From Thermodesulfovibrionia bacterium (lineage in GTDB: Bacteria > Nitrospirota > Thermodesulfovibrionia > UBA6902), in the NCBI GenBank assembly GCA_020053105.1, contig JAGVNU010000084.1, positions 1 to 64,000 of the forward strand: a DNA stretch of 64,000 nt, given 5' to 3'. Below are positions 53,635 to 61,093 of the stretch, piece by piece. Numbering within the stretch: position 1 is the stretch's first letter; the number at the start of each line of letters is the position of its first letter. A program made the position numbers and the translations under genes. The notes beneath the pieces are model-generated. The model saw only the letters and a list, made by a program, of their open reading frames with translations. It did not search any database and was not told the origin of the DNA.

Positions 53635-54877
53635 GGTCCAAATTATAGGAATAGGCTTCAGGCCTCTCGACATGAGGGCCGGCAGGGCGCTTCTGAATTC
53701 AGATGTTGTCCTTGTAAATGACCGTCTTCTCGATGTCTTTAAAAATTATGCGGAATACGGTGAGGTGAAGGACCGGATCATTGCCCACGGCAGTGTCTAT
53801 GAAATGCTCGATTATATTGCGGATAATTATCAGACTAAGAACATAGCGCTCCTGGCTGCCGGAGACCCGATGTTCTTCGGCATAGGCAGACTGGTCATAG
53901 AGAGACTTGGAAAAGACGCAGCAGAAATATACCCGGACCTTTCAAGCATCCAGGTCGCCTTCTCCAGAATAAGAGAGACCTCCAATAATGCGCTCCTGAT
54001 AAGCCTGCACGGAGGCCCTGATCCTGAAAAGAGGAGAAAGCTTGAGTATGAACTTACGGACTTGCCGGGGCTTCTAATGCGGCATAGCAAAATTGCTATT
54101 CTTACCGACAAGGTCAACAGTCCTGAGGCGATTGCGCACATGCTATGCAAGGGCGAGATGACCTCGCCCCTGCGGATGTATGTTTGTGAGAAGCTTGGGT
54201 ATGATGACGAGAAGGTCACTGAAGGGACGCCAGAAGAGATTTCAAAAATGTCATTCGGGCATCCGAATGTTGTGATTATCGTAGGGGCAATTCATGAATT
54301 GCCCCTACACGTCGTATTCGGGCTTAAAGAAGACGAGATTCAGCATTCAAGAGGTTTGATCACAAAAGACGAAGTCCGGGCTGTTACTATCCATAAATTA
54401 AGATTGCCGAAGACGGGAGTGCTCTGGGACATCGGTGCAGGGTCTGGTTCGGTGTCAATTGAAGCCGCGATCATCTGCCCTGATTTGAAAATATATGCAA
54501 TTGAAAAAGATGAAGACCAGATGCTCAATATCAGGGAGAATAAAAGCAGGTATAAGACAGGGAATATCAAAATTGTCAGCGGTCATGCCCCTGACGCACT
54601 CATACAACTGCCTGCGCCGGACAGGGTCTTCATTGGCGGCAGCAGCGGCAGGTTAAATGATATCGCGGATTATATTAATGACCGGATGCCTTCAGGAATT
54701 GTAGTTATAAACGCAGCGACAATCGAGACATTGAATGAAGCGGTCCAGTCTCTTGAGAGAAATGGTTTCAGGGTTGATGTCTCAGAGATCTCAGTTTCAA
54801 GATCGAAGACAATTGGCGGTAAAAGGCATATGAGCGCACTGAACCCGATATTTATCGTTACAGGAGAAAAGGTGTAA
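53618..54877 (+). CDS. cbiET: cobalt-precorrin-7 methyltransferase/decarboxylase (CbiE-CbiT fusion)
   Basis: A 419-aa bifunctional protein. The N-terminal CbiE domain (residues 1-225; QIIGIGFRPLDMRAGRALL and LLAAGDPMFFGIGRLV) methylates C5. The C-terminal CbiT domain (about 240-415; LWDIGAGSGSVSIEAAIICP and VFIGGSSGRLND) methylates C15 and decarboxylates at C12. CobL in the aerobic pathway has the same order. The TTG start lies four bases after AAGGGGAG and overlaps cbiD. A GTG at 53627 is the alternative. Two palindromic elements are in frame (CKGEMTSPLR and VGAIHELPL), the second at the domain junction. Confidence 0.93.
   Translation: MHQVNKVQIIGIGFRPLDMRAGRALLNSDVVLVNDRLLDVFKNYAEYGEVKDRIIAHGSVYEMLDYIADNYQTKNIALLAAGDPMFFGIGRLVIERLGKDAAEIYPDLSSIQVAFSRIRETSNNALLISLHGGPDPEKRRKLEYELTDLPGLLMRHSKIAILTDKVNSPEAIAHMLCKGEMTSPLRMYVCEKLGYDDEKVTEGTPEEISKMSFGHPNVVIIVGAIHELPLHVVFGLKEDEIQHSRGLITKDEVRAVTIHKLRLPKTGVLWDIGAGSGSVSIEAAIICPDLKIYAIEKDEDQMLNIRENKSRYKTGNIKIVSGHAPDALIQLPAPDRVFIGGSSGRLNDIADYINDRMPSGIVVINAATIETLNEAVQSLERNGFRVDVSEISVSRSKTIGGKRHMSALNPIFIVTGEKV
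54147..54173. repeat. palindromic element in cbiE domain, GAGATGACCTC core
   Basis: GCAAGGGC-GAGATGACCTC-GCCCCTGC; encodes CKGEMTSPLR, nearly the same peptide as in cbiP. Confidence 0.8.
54281..54308. repeat. palindromic element in cbiET, perfect AATTCATGAATT copy
   Basis: GTAGGGGC-AATTCATGAATT-GCCCCTAC, a perfect 28-bp palindrome; encodes VGAIHELPL at the CbiE/CbiT junction. Confidence 0.95.
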
Positions 54878-55602
54878 TGACAGGCAGACTGAGCGTCATC
54901 GGTATCGGCCCCGGGGACCCGGAGTTGTTGACCCTGAAGGCCGTGAGGGTCATTAAAGAATCCTCTGTGCTTTGTGTCCCCAAAGGCCGTGAGGAAGGGA
55001 GCAGCCTTGCCTTGTCGATAGTTGAAAAGGCGGTGGATCTTGACGGGAAGGAGATTATCGAGGCGCATTTTCCGATGAGAAAAACTATGGGGCAAGGAGC
55101 AGATCATACAGATTTGAGTCTCGATGATAAATGGAATCAAATAGCTGAAACAATCCTGACTCAGCTTAAGAAAGGGAAGGACGTTGCCTTTCTCACCCTC
55201 GGCGACCCGACTATCTACAGCACGTTTTTTTATCTATACGATAAACTGCTTGAACTCCGGCCTGACCTGAGCATCCAGATAATCCCCGGGGTTTCTTCCA
55301 TAAATGCATCAGCTGCCAGGGCGAATATTTCCCTGGGGCTGGGGAATGAGAGGATCGCCATTCTCCCGGCAAATTACCTGGACAACCTGAAGACGACTCT
55401 GGAGATGTTTGATACTGTGGTGCTCATGAAGGTGAACAAGGTGCTGGATGAAATAATAAAGCTGCTTGGGGAAATGGACCTTATCGGCAGCGCTGTCTGC
55501 GTTTCAAGGGCCGGGATGGAGGATGAAATAATATACCGGGACATCACAAAGATAAAACAGGAAGGCTTAAATTATTTTTCAGTGGTGATTGTCAGAAAAT
55601 GA
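54877..55602 (+). CDS. cbiL: cobalt-precorrin-2 C20-methyltransferase
   Basis: A 241-aa tetrapyrrole methylase. GIGPGDPELLTLKAVRVIKE is the N-terminal SAM-binding segment, LTLGDPTIYSTFFYLYDKL is the conserved middle motif, and IIPGVSSINASAARANISLG follows. The position and the sequence VPKGREEGSSLALSI match CbiL, which adds the C20 methyl to cobalt-precorrin-2. No repeat insertion is seen in this gene. The ATG overlaps the cbiET stop (TAATG). Confidence 0.95.
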   Translation: MTGRLSVIGIGPGDPELLTLKAVRVIKESSVLCVPKGREEGSSLALSIVEKAVDLDGKEIIEAHFPMRKTMGQGADHTDLSLDDKWNQIAETILTQLKKGKDVAFLTLGDPTIYSTFFYLYDKLLELRPDLSIQIIPGVSSINASAARANISLGLGNERIAILPANYLDNLKTTLEMFDTVVLMKVNKVLDEIIKLLGEMDLIGSAVCVSRAGMEDEIIYRDITKIKQEGLNYFSVVIVRK

Positions 55603-56396
55603 CTCAGGATGACCTCATATATTTAAAGAGCTGGTTTGCGGATTACACCAAGGCTTATTATTCCGCTGATGCCGAAGACCAGAAGAACATACTGCTGAAG
55701 GTCGAGCATACTGATAATGTTTGCAGAAATATCGTTGCGATAGCCGAAGGCTCGTCCCTTGCCGGTAATCAGATAAAGCTGGCTGAGGCGGTGGCGCTTT
55801 TCCATGATGTCGGGAGGTTCCGGCAATACACCAGGTACAAAACATTCAGGGACGCTATTTCGCTCAATCACGGGCTGCTGGGATCAAAGATACTGATTGA
55901 GGAAAAGGTCCTTCAGCGGCTTCCCGTTGATGAACAGCAATTGATAATTCAGTCCGTAAAGTTTCACAATGCATTTGCAATACCGGCCACACTGGACAGC
56001 GATGTGGTTTTATTATTGAAATTAATCCGTGACGCGGACAAGGTGGATATATTCCGCGTCTTCATCGAGTATTATGAAAGCCCTGTAGAAAAAAGGGCGT
56101 CCGCAACCGCTTTCAGGATGCCTGATACCCCTGAATATTCAGAGGTCATGCTTTCATGTATTATGAATAAACATGTTGCTTCATATTCAAATATCAGGAC
56201 CGAAAATGATTTTAAATTGATGAAACTTTCCTGGGTGTATGACATGCATTTTAAAGAATCTGTCAGGCTTGTCCAGGAACGAAATTATTTAGACAGCATC
56301 ATTAACAAGCTTCCTCAAACTGAAGATATTCTGGCTGCAGCGGAAGTCTTGAGGGAATACATATCTCAGAGGTTAAACAGTGACGAAAAAAAATAA
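55599..56396 (+). CDS. HD-domain phosphohydrolase embedded in cobalamin operon
   Basis: A 265-aa protein with an HD-superfamily metal site: His in KVEHTDNVCRN, His-Asp in ALFHDVGRFRQY, a further His in SLNHGLLGSKIL, and Asp in IRDADKVDIFRV. HD proteins hydrolyse phosphate esters or nucleotides. The partner substrate is not known. It overlaps cbiL by 4 bp and cbiF by 17 bp, so it is translated with the pathway genes. It is not one of the standard ring-synthesis enzymes. Confidence 0.8.
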   Translation: MTQDDLIYLKSWFADYTKAYYSADAEDQKNILLKVEHTDNVCRNIVAIAEGSSLAGNQIKLAEAVALFHDVGRFRQYTRYKTFRDAISLNHGLLGSKILIEEKVLQRLPVDEQQLIIQSVKFHNAFAIPATLDSDVVLLLKLIRDADKVDIFRVFIEYYESPVEKRASATAFRMPDTPEYSEVMLSCIMNKHVASYSNIRTENDFKLMKLSWVYDMHFKESVRLVQERNYLDSIINKLPQTEDILAAAEVLREYISQRLNSDEKK

Positions 56397-57144
56397 ATTA
56401 TATTTTGTAGGCGCAGGCGCGGGTGATCCTGAGTTGATTACGGTCAAAGGCAGGAAACTGCTTGATGCCGCGGATGTTGTGATTTATGCCGGGAGCCTGG
56501 TGAACCCTGCCCTGCTTGCAGGAACCAGGGCCGAGATATATGATTCTGCAGGCATGACGCTGGATGAGACAATCAAAGTGATTCAAAATAATTTCAAACA
56601 GGGGAAACTCATTGTAAGGCTGCACACTGGAGATCCGTCATTTTACAGCGCGATCTCAGAGCAGATAGAAAGACTCCGTGAAATGGATATCCCTTACGAG
56701 GTTGTCCCCGGGGTCTCGTCCGCTATGGCAGGGGCTGCGCTTCTGGGGCAGGAGCTTACAATTCCTGAAATAAGCCAGACAGTCATCTTTACGCGGATTG
56801 AGGGAAGAACTCCCGTGCCGGACAGAGAGAAGTTGTCTGCGCTGGCAAAGCACAGGGCATCGATGGTGATTTTTTTAAGCGCGGGCATGATTGAAAAAGT
56901 CAGAGATGAACTGCTTGAAGGTTATCCTGAAGATACCCCTGTTGTTGTAATTGAGAGGGTATCATGGCCGGAGGAGCGGATTGTCCGGGGAACATTAAAG
57001 GACATTTCAGACAAGGTCAAAGAAGCCGGGATCAAAAAGACCGCGTTGATTTATGTCGGCGAAGCATTAAGGGCATCTGAAGAAAAGCTGGGCAAGGAAT
57101 CGAAGCTTTATCATAAGGACTTTAAACATGAGTACAGAAAGTAA
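56380..57144 (+). CDS. cbiF: cobalt-precorrin-4 C11-methyltransferase
   Basis: A 254-aa tetrapyrrole methylase. KLYFVGAGAGDPELITVKG is the SAM segment, VIYAGSLVNPALL and RLHTGDPSFYSAISEQ are typical of CbiF/CobM, and VVPGVSSAMAGAALLGQELTIPEISQTVI (with the CbiF-specific PEIS) follows. The start is GTG, overlapping the HD gene by 17 bp. No repeat insertion. Ends overlapping the cbiG start by 17 bp. Confidence 0.95.
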   Translation: MTKKNKLYFVGAGAGDPELITVKGRKLLDAADVVIYAGSLVNPALLAGTRAEIYDSAGMTLDETIKVIQNNFKQGKLIVRLHTGDPSFYSAISEQIERLREMDIPYEVVPGVSSAMAGAALLGQELTIPEISQTVIFTRIEGRTPVPDREKLSALAKHRASMVIFLSAGMIEKVRDELLEGYPEDTPVVVIERVSWPEERIVRGTLKDISDKVKEAGIKKTALIYVGEALRASEEKLGKESKLYHKDFKHEYRK

Positions 57145-58165
57145 GTCGAAAGTTAAAAAAGGCGGGAAGACGACTATCTTCTATATCACAGGCAACGCCT
57201 TCAAACTTGCTCAGAAACTGAAAGGACTTCATCCTGATGCGCAGATTGTTAAATTCACGTCCGCAGGGGCAATTCATGAATTCCCCCTGCAATGGCGGGA
57301 ATCCAGAAACATCATCTTTATCATGGCAACAGGAATTGTCGTGAGGACAATCGCGCCGCTGCTTAAAGATAAAAGGACAGATCCTGCGGTAGTCGTCCTT
57401 GATGAAAAGGGACGGCATGCCATCAGTCTGCTGAGCGGACATCTAGGAGGGGCGAACAAGCTGGCCGCAGAAATAGCTGACTTCCTGGGTGCACAGGCAG
57501 TGATCACAACTGCTTCGGACGTGCAGGGCAGGACAGCGCTGGATATCTGGGCGGATGAGAGAGGTCTTTATGTAGAAGATTATGAGAGGCTGAAACGTCT
57601 GAGCGCAAAGATCGTAAACGGTAAACGCGTAAAGGTGTATACAGGCAATTCCATTGTCCTGCCGGGAGTGCCCGACGAATTTAACATCGTTGAATCATCA
57701 AATATAGCTGAAATAGTTATTTCTGAAGCGCTGTATAAAAGAAAGACCCTTTACATGAGACCCCGGAACCTTTTTGCGGGGATAGGCTGCAACAGAGGCA
57801 CGACAAGAGATGAAATCCAGAATGAATTCACATCACTCCTCAAAGAAAACAGGCTGTCCGCTCATTCCATAGCAGGCATTGCCTCCATTGATCTTAAAAA
57901 AGATGAAGAGGGGCTGCTTGAGTTCGCTGATGATAATGGTTTGCCAATCCGGTTTTTCCCCGGAGACGCGCTTAATGCAGTGGCGGATGAGCTGGGCATC
58001 AAACAATCAAAACAGGTCATGGCCGCGACCGGTGCAGTTGCCGTATCCGAGCCAGCTGCAGTATTGGCAGCAAGACAGGCGTCTGACAGGGTCGATATAA
58101 TTATTCCAAAAGTAAAAAGGGGGAATGTAACATTATCAATCGCAAAGGCAAAGTTAACGTTGTAG
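57128..58165 (+). CDS. cbiG: cobalt-precorrin-5A hydrolase
   Basis: A 345-aa enzyme opening the delta-lactone of cobalt-precorrin-5A and releasing acetaldehyde. Motifs are IFIMATGIVVRTIAPLLKDKRTDPAVVVLDE (quoted here in parts: TGIVVRTIAPLLKDKRTDPA), SLLSGHLGGANKLA and the C-terminal GIGCNRGTTRDEI, VMAATGAVAVSEPAA. One palindromic element is in frame near residue 46 (SAGAIHEFPLQ). The ATG overlaps cbiF, and the TAG stop overlaps the beginning of cbiH. Confidence 0.94.
   Translation: MSTESKSKVKKGGKTTIFYITGNAFKLAQKLKGLHPDAQIVKFTSAGAIHEFPLQWRESRNIIFIMATGIVVRTIAPLLKDKRTDPAVVVLDEKGRHAISLLSGHLGGANKLAAEIADFLGAQAVITTASDVQGRTALDIWADERGLYVEDYERLKRLSAKIVNGKRVKVYTGNSIVLPGVPDEFNIVESSNIAEIVISEALYKRKTLYMRPRNLFAGIGCNRGTTRDEIQNEFTSLLKENRLSAHSIAGIASIDLKKDEEGLLEFADDNGLPIRFFPGDALNAVADELGIKQSKQVMAATGAVAVSEPAAVLAARQASDRVDIIIPKVKRGNVTLSIAKAKLTL
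57263..57290. repeat. palindromic element in cbiG, AATTCATGAATT core
   Basis: GCAGGGGC-AATTCATGAATT-CCCCCTGC: both arm tips changed in a compensating way (GCAG with CTGC). Encodes AGAIHEFPL. Confidence 0.9.
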
Positions 58166-58899
58166 GGATAGGACCCGGCAGTCCGGACCATATTACTCCT
58201 GCTGCAAAAAAGGCAATCGAAGACGCTGATATTATAGTCGGCTATAAAACATATCTCGATCTGATACGGGACCTGATCAGGGACAAAGAGGTAATGTCTT
58301 CAGGCATGCGGCAGGAAGTGGACAGGTGTGCGAAGGCTGTGGAACTTGCGCGGGATGGGAAAACAGTCGCTGTTATCTGCAGCGGCGATCCCGGGATTTA
58401 TGCAATGGCGGGACTGGTGTTTGAGGTATTAAGCCGTCAGCAATCAGCGGTCAGCGGTCAGCCGGATGTTGAAATCATCCCCGGCATCCCGGCGCTTTCC
58501 GCATGCGCGGCCAGGCTTGGGGCTCCGCTTATGCATGATTTTGCCGCAGTCAGCCTGAGCGACCTGCTTACCCCATGGGGATTAATTGAGAAGCGGCTTG
58601 AAGCAGCTGCCTCCGCTGACTTTGTAATAGTCATTTATAACCCCAAGAGTAAGGGCAGGCAGGACCATATTAAAAAGGCGAGGGACATTATTTTAAATCA
58701 CAGGAGTCCGGATACGCCTGTCGGGATTGTAAAAGGCGCTACAAGAGAGAATGAAACAGTGGCCATAACCGATCTGCAAAACATGCTCGATAATGAAATA
58801 GACATGCAGAGCACGGTCATCATCGGCAACTCGAACACGTTCACGTGGGAAGGCCGGATGGTGACGCCAAGGGGATACTCGAAGAAGTATAAAATTTAA
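58132..58899 (+). CDS. cbiH: cobalt-precorrin-3 C17-methyltransferase (non-canonical start)
   Basis: A tetrapyrrole methylase of about 255 aa. The track ORF starts only at 58294 and lacks the SAM-binding segment, but the same frame upstream encodes KVNVVGIGPGSPDHITPAA, ADIIVGYKTYLDLI, the true N-terminus. The frame is open back to 58087 yet contains no ATG, GTG or TTG. The best start is ATT at 58132, eight bases after AAAAGGGGG. SGDPGIYAMAGLVFE, IPGIPALSACAARLGAPLMHDF and VIYNPKSKGRQDHI match CbiH. A heptamer tract (LSRQQSAVSGQ) is inserted near residue 105. It overlaps the cbiG end. Confidence 0.85.
   Translation: MINRKGKVNVVGIGPGSPDHITPAAKKAIEDADIIVGYKTYLDLIRDLIRDKEVMSSGMRQEVDRCAKAVELARDGKTVAVICSGDPGIYAMAGLVFEVLSRQQSAVSGQPDVEIIPGIPALSACAARLGAPLMHDFAAVSLSDLLTPWGLIEKRLEAAASADFVIVIYNPKSKGRQDHIKKARDIILNHRSPDTPVGIVKGATRENETVAITDLQNMLDNEIDMQSTVIIGNSNTFTWEGRMVTPRGYSKKYKI
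58438..58461. repeat. heptanucleotide tract inside cbiH
   Basis: CAGCAAT, CAGCGGT, CAGCGGT, CAG; in frame, similar unit to that in hisC. Confidence 0.65.
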
Positions 58900-59020
58900 A
58901 TAAGCATTGACATCCTTTAAAATAAACTGTTATAAAACGGCTTACGTGGGCAGGCGTTCTAACTTCTGATATAATTAAAGTATAAAATCTTATCACCGAT
59001 AGATATTGTAGGACACTAAT

Positions 59021-59590
59021 ATGATAGAGACATCCACCATAATTGAGGCGATACACTATCTTCTTAAGAAACTGGAAAAAGCCGATAAAATCAAACTAGT
59101 CAAGTTAATATATCTTGCCGATAAGTATCATCTTATCCGCTACGGACGAACTATCACTAATGATGATTATTATGCTATGGAGCATGGGCCGGTTGGGGCA
59201 ACGGTTAAGGATGTCCTCAGCTTTGACCATTTTAATATTCCTTCCAAAACATTTAAATATCTCTCTACGTTAATTAATAAGGATGATAAGAACGGTTTCA
59301 GAATAAATCAAGATGTAAAGATAACCTACGATATGTTATCTGATACTGACAAAGAGGCCCTGGATTTTGTTATTGAGAAATTCGGTAAAATGGGACCGTG
59401 GAAGTTACGCGATTATACACATCAATATCCTGAATGGTATCAATACAAAGACTTGTTTGAAAATAAGTTGACGCGAAGAGAACGTATCGAGACTAAAGAG
59501 CTTTTATCTACATTAAGAGATGACCCCCTATCTATGCCTCGTAAACATGTCAAAGAGTCGGAAAAAATTCTGACAGGCAAATTTGACTGA
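59021..59590 (+). CDS. Panacea-domain (DUF4065/SocA-like) antitoxin
   Basis: A 189-aa protein with the Panacea domain: IIEAIHYLLKKLEKADKIKL, LIYLADKYHLIRYGRTITND and YYAMEHGPVGATVKDVL. Panacea proteins are antitoxins for many unrelated small toxins, and SocA uses the fold to link a toxin to a protease. The gene at 59593 starts 2 bp after this stop, in the usual pair order. A TATAAT at 58970 and an RBS-like TAGGAC lie upstream. The pair is outside the cobalamin operon. Confidence 0.85.
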   Translation: MIETSTIIEAIHYLLKKLEKADKIKLVKLIYLADKYHLIRYGRTITNDDYYAMEHGPVGATVKDVLSFDHFNIPSKTFKYLSTLINKDDKNGFRINQDVKITYDMLSDTDKEALDFVIEKFGKMGPWKLRDYTHQYPEWYQYKDLFENKLTRRERIETKELLSTLRDDPLSMPRKHVKESEKILTGKFD

Positions 59591-59592
59591 TT

Positions 59593-60039
59593 GTGGACAT
59601 ACCGCCTGATTTCGTTGCTAAAACCTTGGCAGGATTCTGTGTATGCTACTTCAAAAATACTACTCATGACCCGGACGCACCACCTCATTATCATATAACC
59701 GTACCCATTAGTGACGATTCGAGTCTGCTGTTATGTATTATCACTTCTCAGATTGAAAACAAAGCCTGGTATTACCATAAAACCAAAGAGGCTGCGGCAT
59801 CGAGTCTTGTTCTGGTGGATAAAAGTGATTTACCTTTTCTGAAAAAGGCTAGTGTTATTGACTGCAATCAACCGATGCTCATATACAAAAACAAGTTTGG
59901 CAAAATAATTGATCCAGACAATAAGTTTGAAGTTGTATCACGAAATATTCCCGAAGAAATTAAGGAGAAAATTGTTCAAGCTATAAAAGTCAGTCCGGTT
60001 GTGAAGCCGTTTATCAAGAAGCTCTTACGTTATCCTTAA
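59593..60039 (+). CDS. putative toxin partner of Panacea antitoxin
   Basis: A 148-aa protein starting at GTG, 2 bp after the antitoxin stop. It reads like a small compact domain: GFCVCYFKNTTHDPDAPPHY, then SSLLLCIITSQIENKAWYYH, and DLPFLKKASVIDCNQPMLIY. The alternation of strands, and the segment ILxTSQ...LKKxSVIDC, recall PemK/MazF-like barrels, but I cannot confirm this. The toxin role rests on gene order with Panacea. Confidence 0.6.
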   Translation: MDIPPDFVAKTLAGFCVCYFKNTTHDPDAPPHYHITVPISDDSSLLLCIITSQIENKAWYYHKTKEAAASSLVLVDKSDLPFLKKASVIDCNQPMLIYKNKFGKIIDPDNKFEVVSRNIPEEIKEKIVQAIKVSPVVKPFIKKLLRYP

Positions 60040-60289
60040 AGAAGAGATTATTTTCTAAACTTCACAACTTCATATTTGCTATAATCTTAAGAAGTTAATA
60101 TTTCTTCACGCTGAGGTATTATCAAAAGGGCCAATATTGGTTTAACTTTGCCTCGTTTGTTTCTGAAGATAAGAGAGCAACAAATGAAAAATATCTGGAC
60201 TTTTCCAGAACATCTAATTTAACGAATTAAAAGTATGTGTGATAACTTGAAGTTGATTAGCTACACCAAGACCGCATGGGAAGATTATC

Positions 60290-60466
60290 GCATTACCCGT
60301 AATCCCTCCCCTTGAAATCCAAAATCAAATTATCGCGCTGATTGAAGAAGAACAGAAGCTTTTGGAGGCGAACAGGAAGCTGATTGAGATTTTCGAGGGG
60401 AAGATAAAGACAAAGATCGCAGAGTGTGGGGTGAGTAGATTAGAATGTCATGTTGATATAGAATAA
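60290..60466 (+). pseudogene. C-terminal fragment of a type I restriction subunit
   Basis: The frame encodes IIALPVIPPLEIQNQIIALI, then EEEQKLLEANRKLIEIFEGK and KIAECG before a TAA. This is the typical coiled-coil end of HsdS (or an N-6 methylase). Everything upstream is missing, so it is a remnant. I see no other gene in 60040-60289. Confidence 0.65.
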
Positions 60467-60498
60467 ATAAAAAGGCCTGTAAGTAAAGGAGGTGCGTG

Positions 60499-60687
60499 AT
60501 GGGTGTTGCCGCAACAAAGAAAATCAATCCTGAAGATTACATTCTTTCAGTCCTTTCTCCCGAAGAACGGCTAAATGCTGCCTTTAAAGTAGCGGAAGAA
60601 GCATTTAAAGGCACGAAGCTTACCATGAAGGATGTTGACTCTGCTGTAAAAAAAGTCAGGAGGAAGGCTTACGCAAAAAAGAAATAA
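60499..60687 (+). CDS. small antitoxin-like protein upstream of PIN toxin
   Basis: A 62-aa protein, charged, mostly helical (SPEERLNAAFKVAEEAFKG, then TMKDVDSAVKKVRRKAYAKK), without cysteine. AAAGGAGG precedes the ATG. It lies directly before a PIN-domain gene and probably neutralises it; such small helical partners usually bind both toxin and promoter DNA. I do not recognise the family more precisely. Confidence 0.7.
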   Translation: MGVAATKKINPEDYILSVLSPEERLNAAFKVAEEAFKGTKLTMKDVDSAVKKVRRKAYAKKK

Positions 60688-61093
60688 GATAGTCGTAGAT
60701 ACGGGAGTGCTTATTTCCGCCTTTGCTTTTGATGGTGTCCCTGAACGCACTGTCAAGAAAGCGTTTGCGGAAGGGGAAATTTATGTATCACCTGCCCTTC
60801 TAGGAGAATATAGGGCAGTGCCGTTAGCACTTGAATCAGAGGGGAAAATTACCCGCCTGCAGGTAAAGGCCTTAATTACAGGCATTGCCGCATTTGTGTC
60901 TGCTGCAAAAATTGTTTTGCCACGCAAACGTTTGAAGCTCTGCCGGGATCTAAAAGATAATATGGTTCTTGAATGCTGCTATGAAGCAAAAGCTGCTTTC
61001 TTGATAACAGGAGACAGGGACCTTCTCGATTTAACAGTTATTCCATTTGATTTGAAGATACTGACGCCCAAAGAATATTTGGAACATGATTAA
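60671..61093 (+). CDS. PIN-domain ribonuclease toxin (start uncertain)
   Basis: A PIN_3-type RNase. The track begins at GTG 60707, but the same frame upstream encodes KIVVDTG, the first strand with the first catalytic Asp, so the real start must be earlier. The frame is open back to 60650 and has no ATG, GTG or TTG. An AGGAGG at 60658 would place initiation near ACG 60671, used here as a provisional start. Later motifs RDLKDNMVLECC and LITGDRDLLDL carry the other acids. It overlaps the antitoxin end and the next gene by 8 bp. Confidence 0.75.
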   Translation, partial: TQKRNKIVVDTGVLISAFAFDGVPERTVKKAFAEGEIYVSPALLGEYRAVPLALESEGKITRLQVKALITGIAAFVSAAKIVLPRKRLKLCRDLKDNMVLECCYEAKAAFLITGDRDLLDLTVIPFDLKILTPKEYLEHD

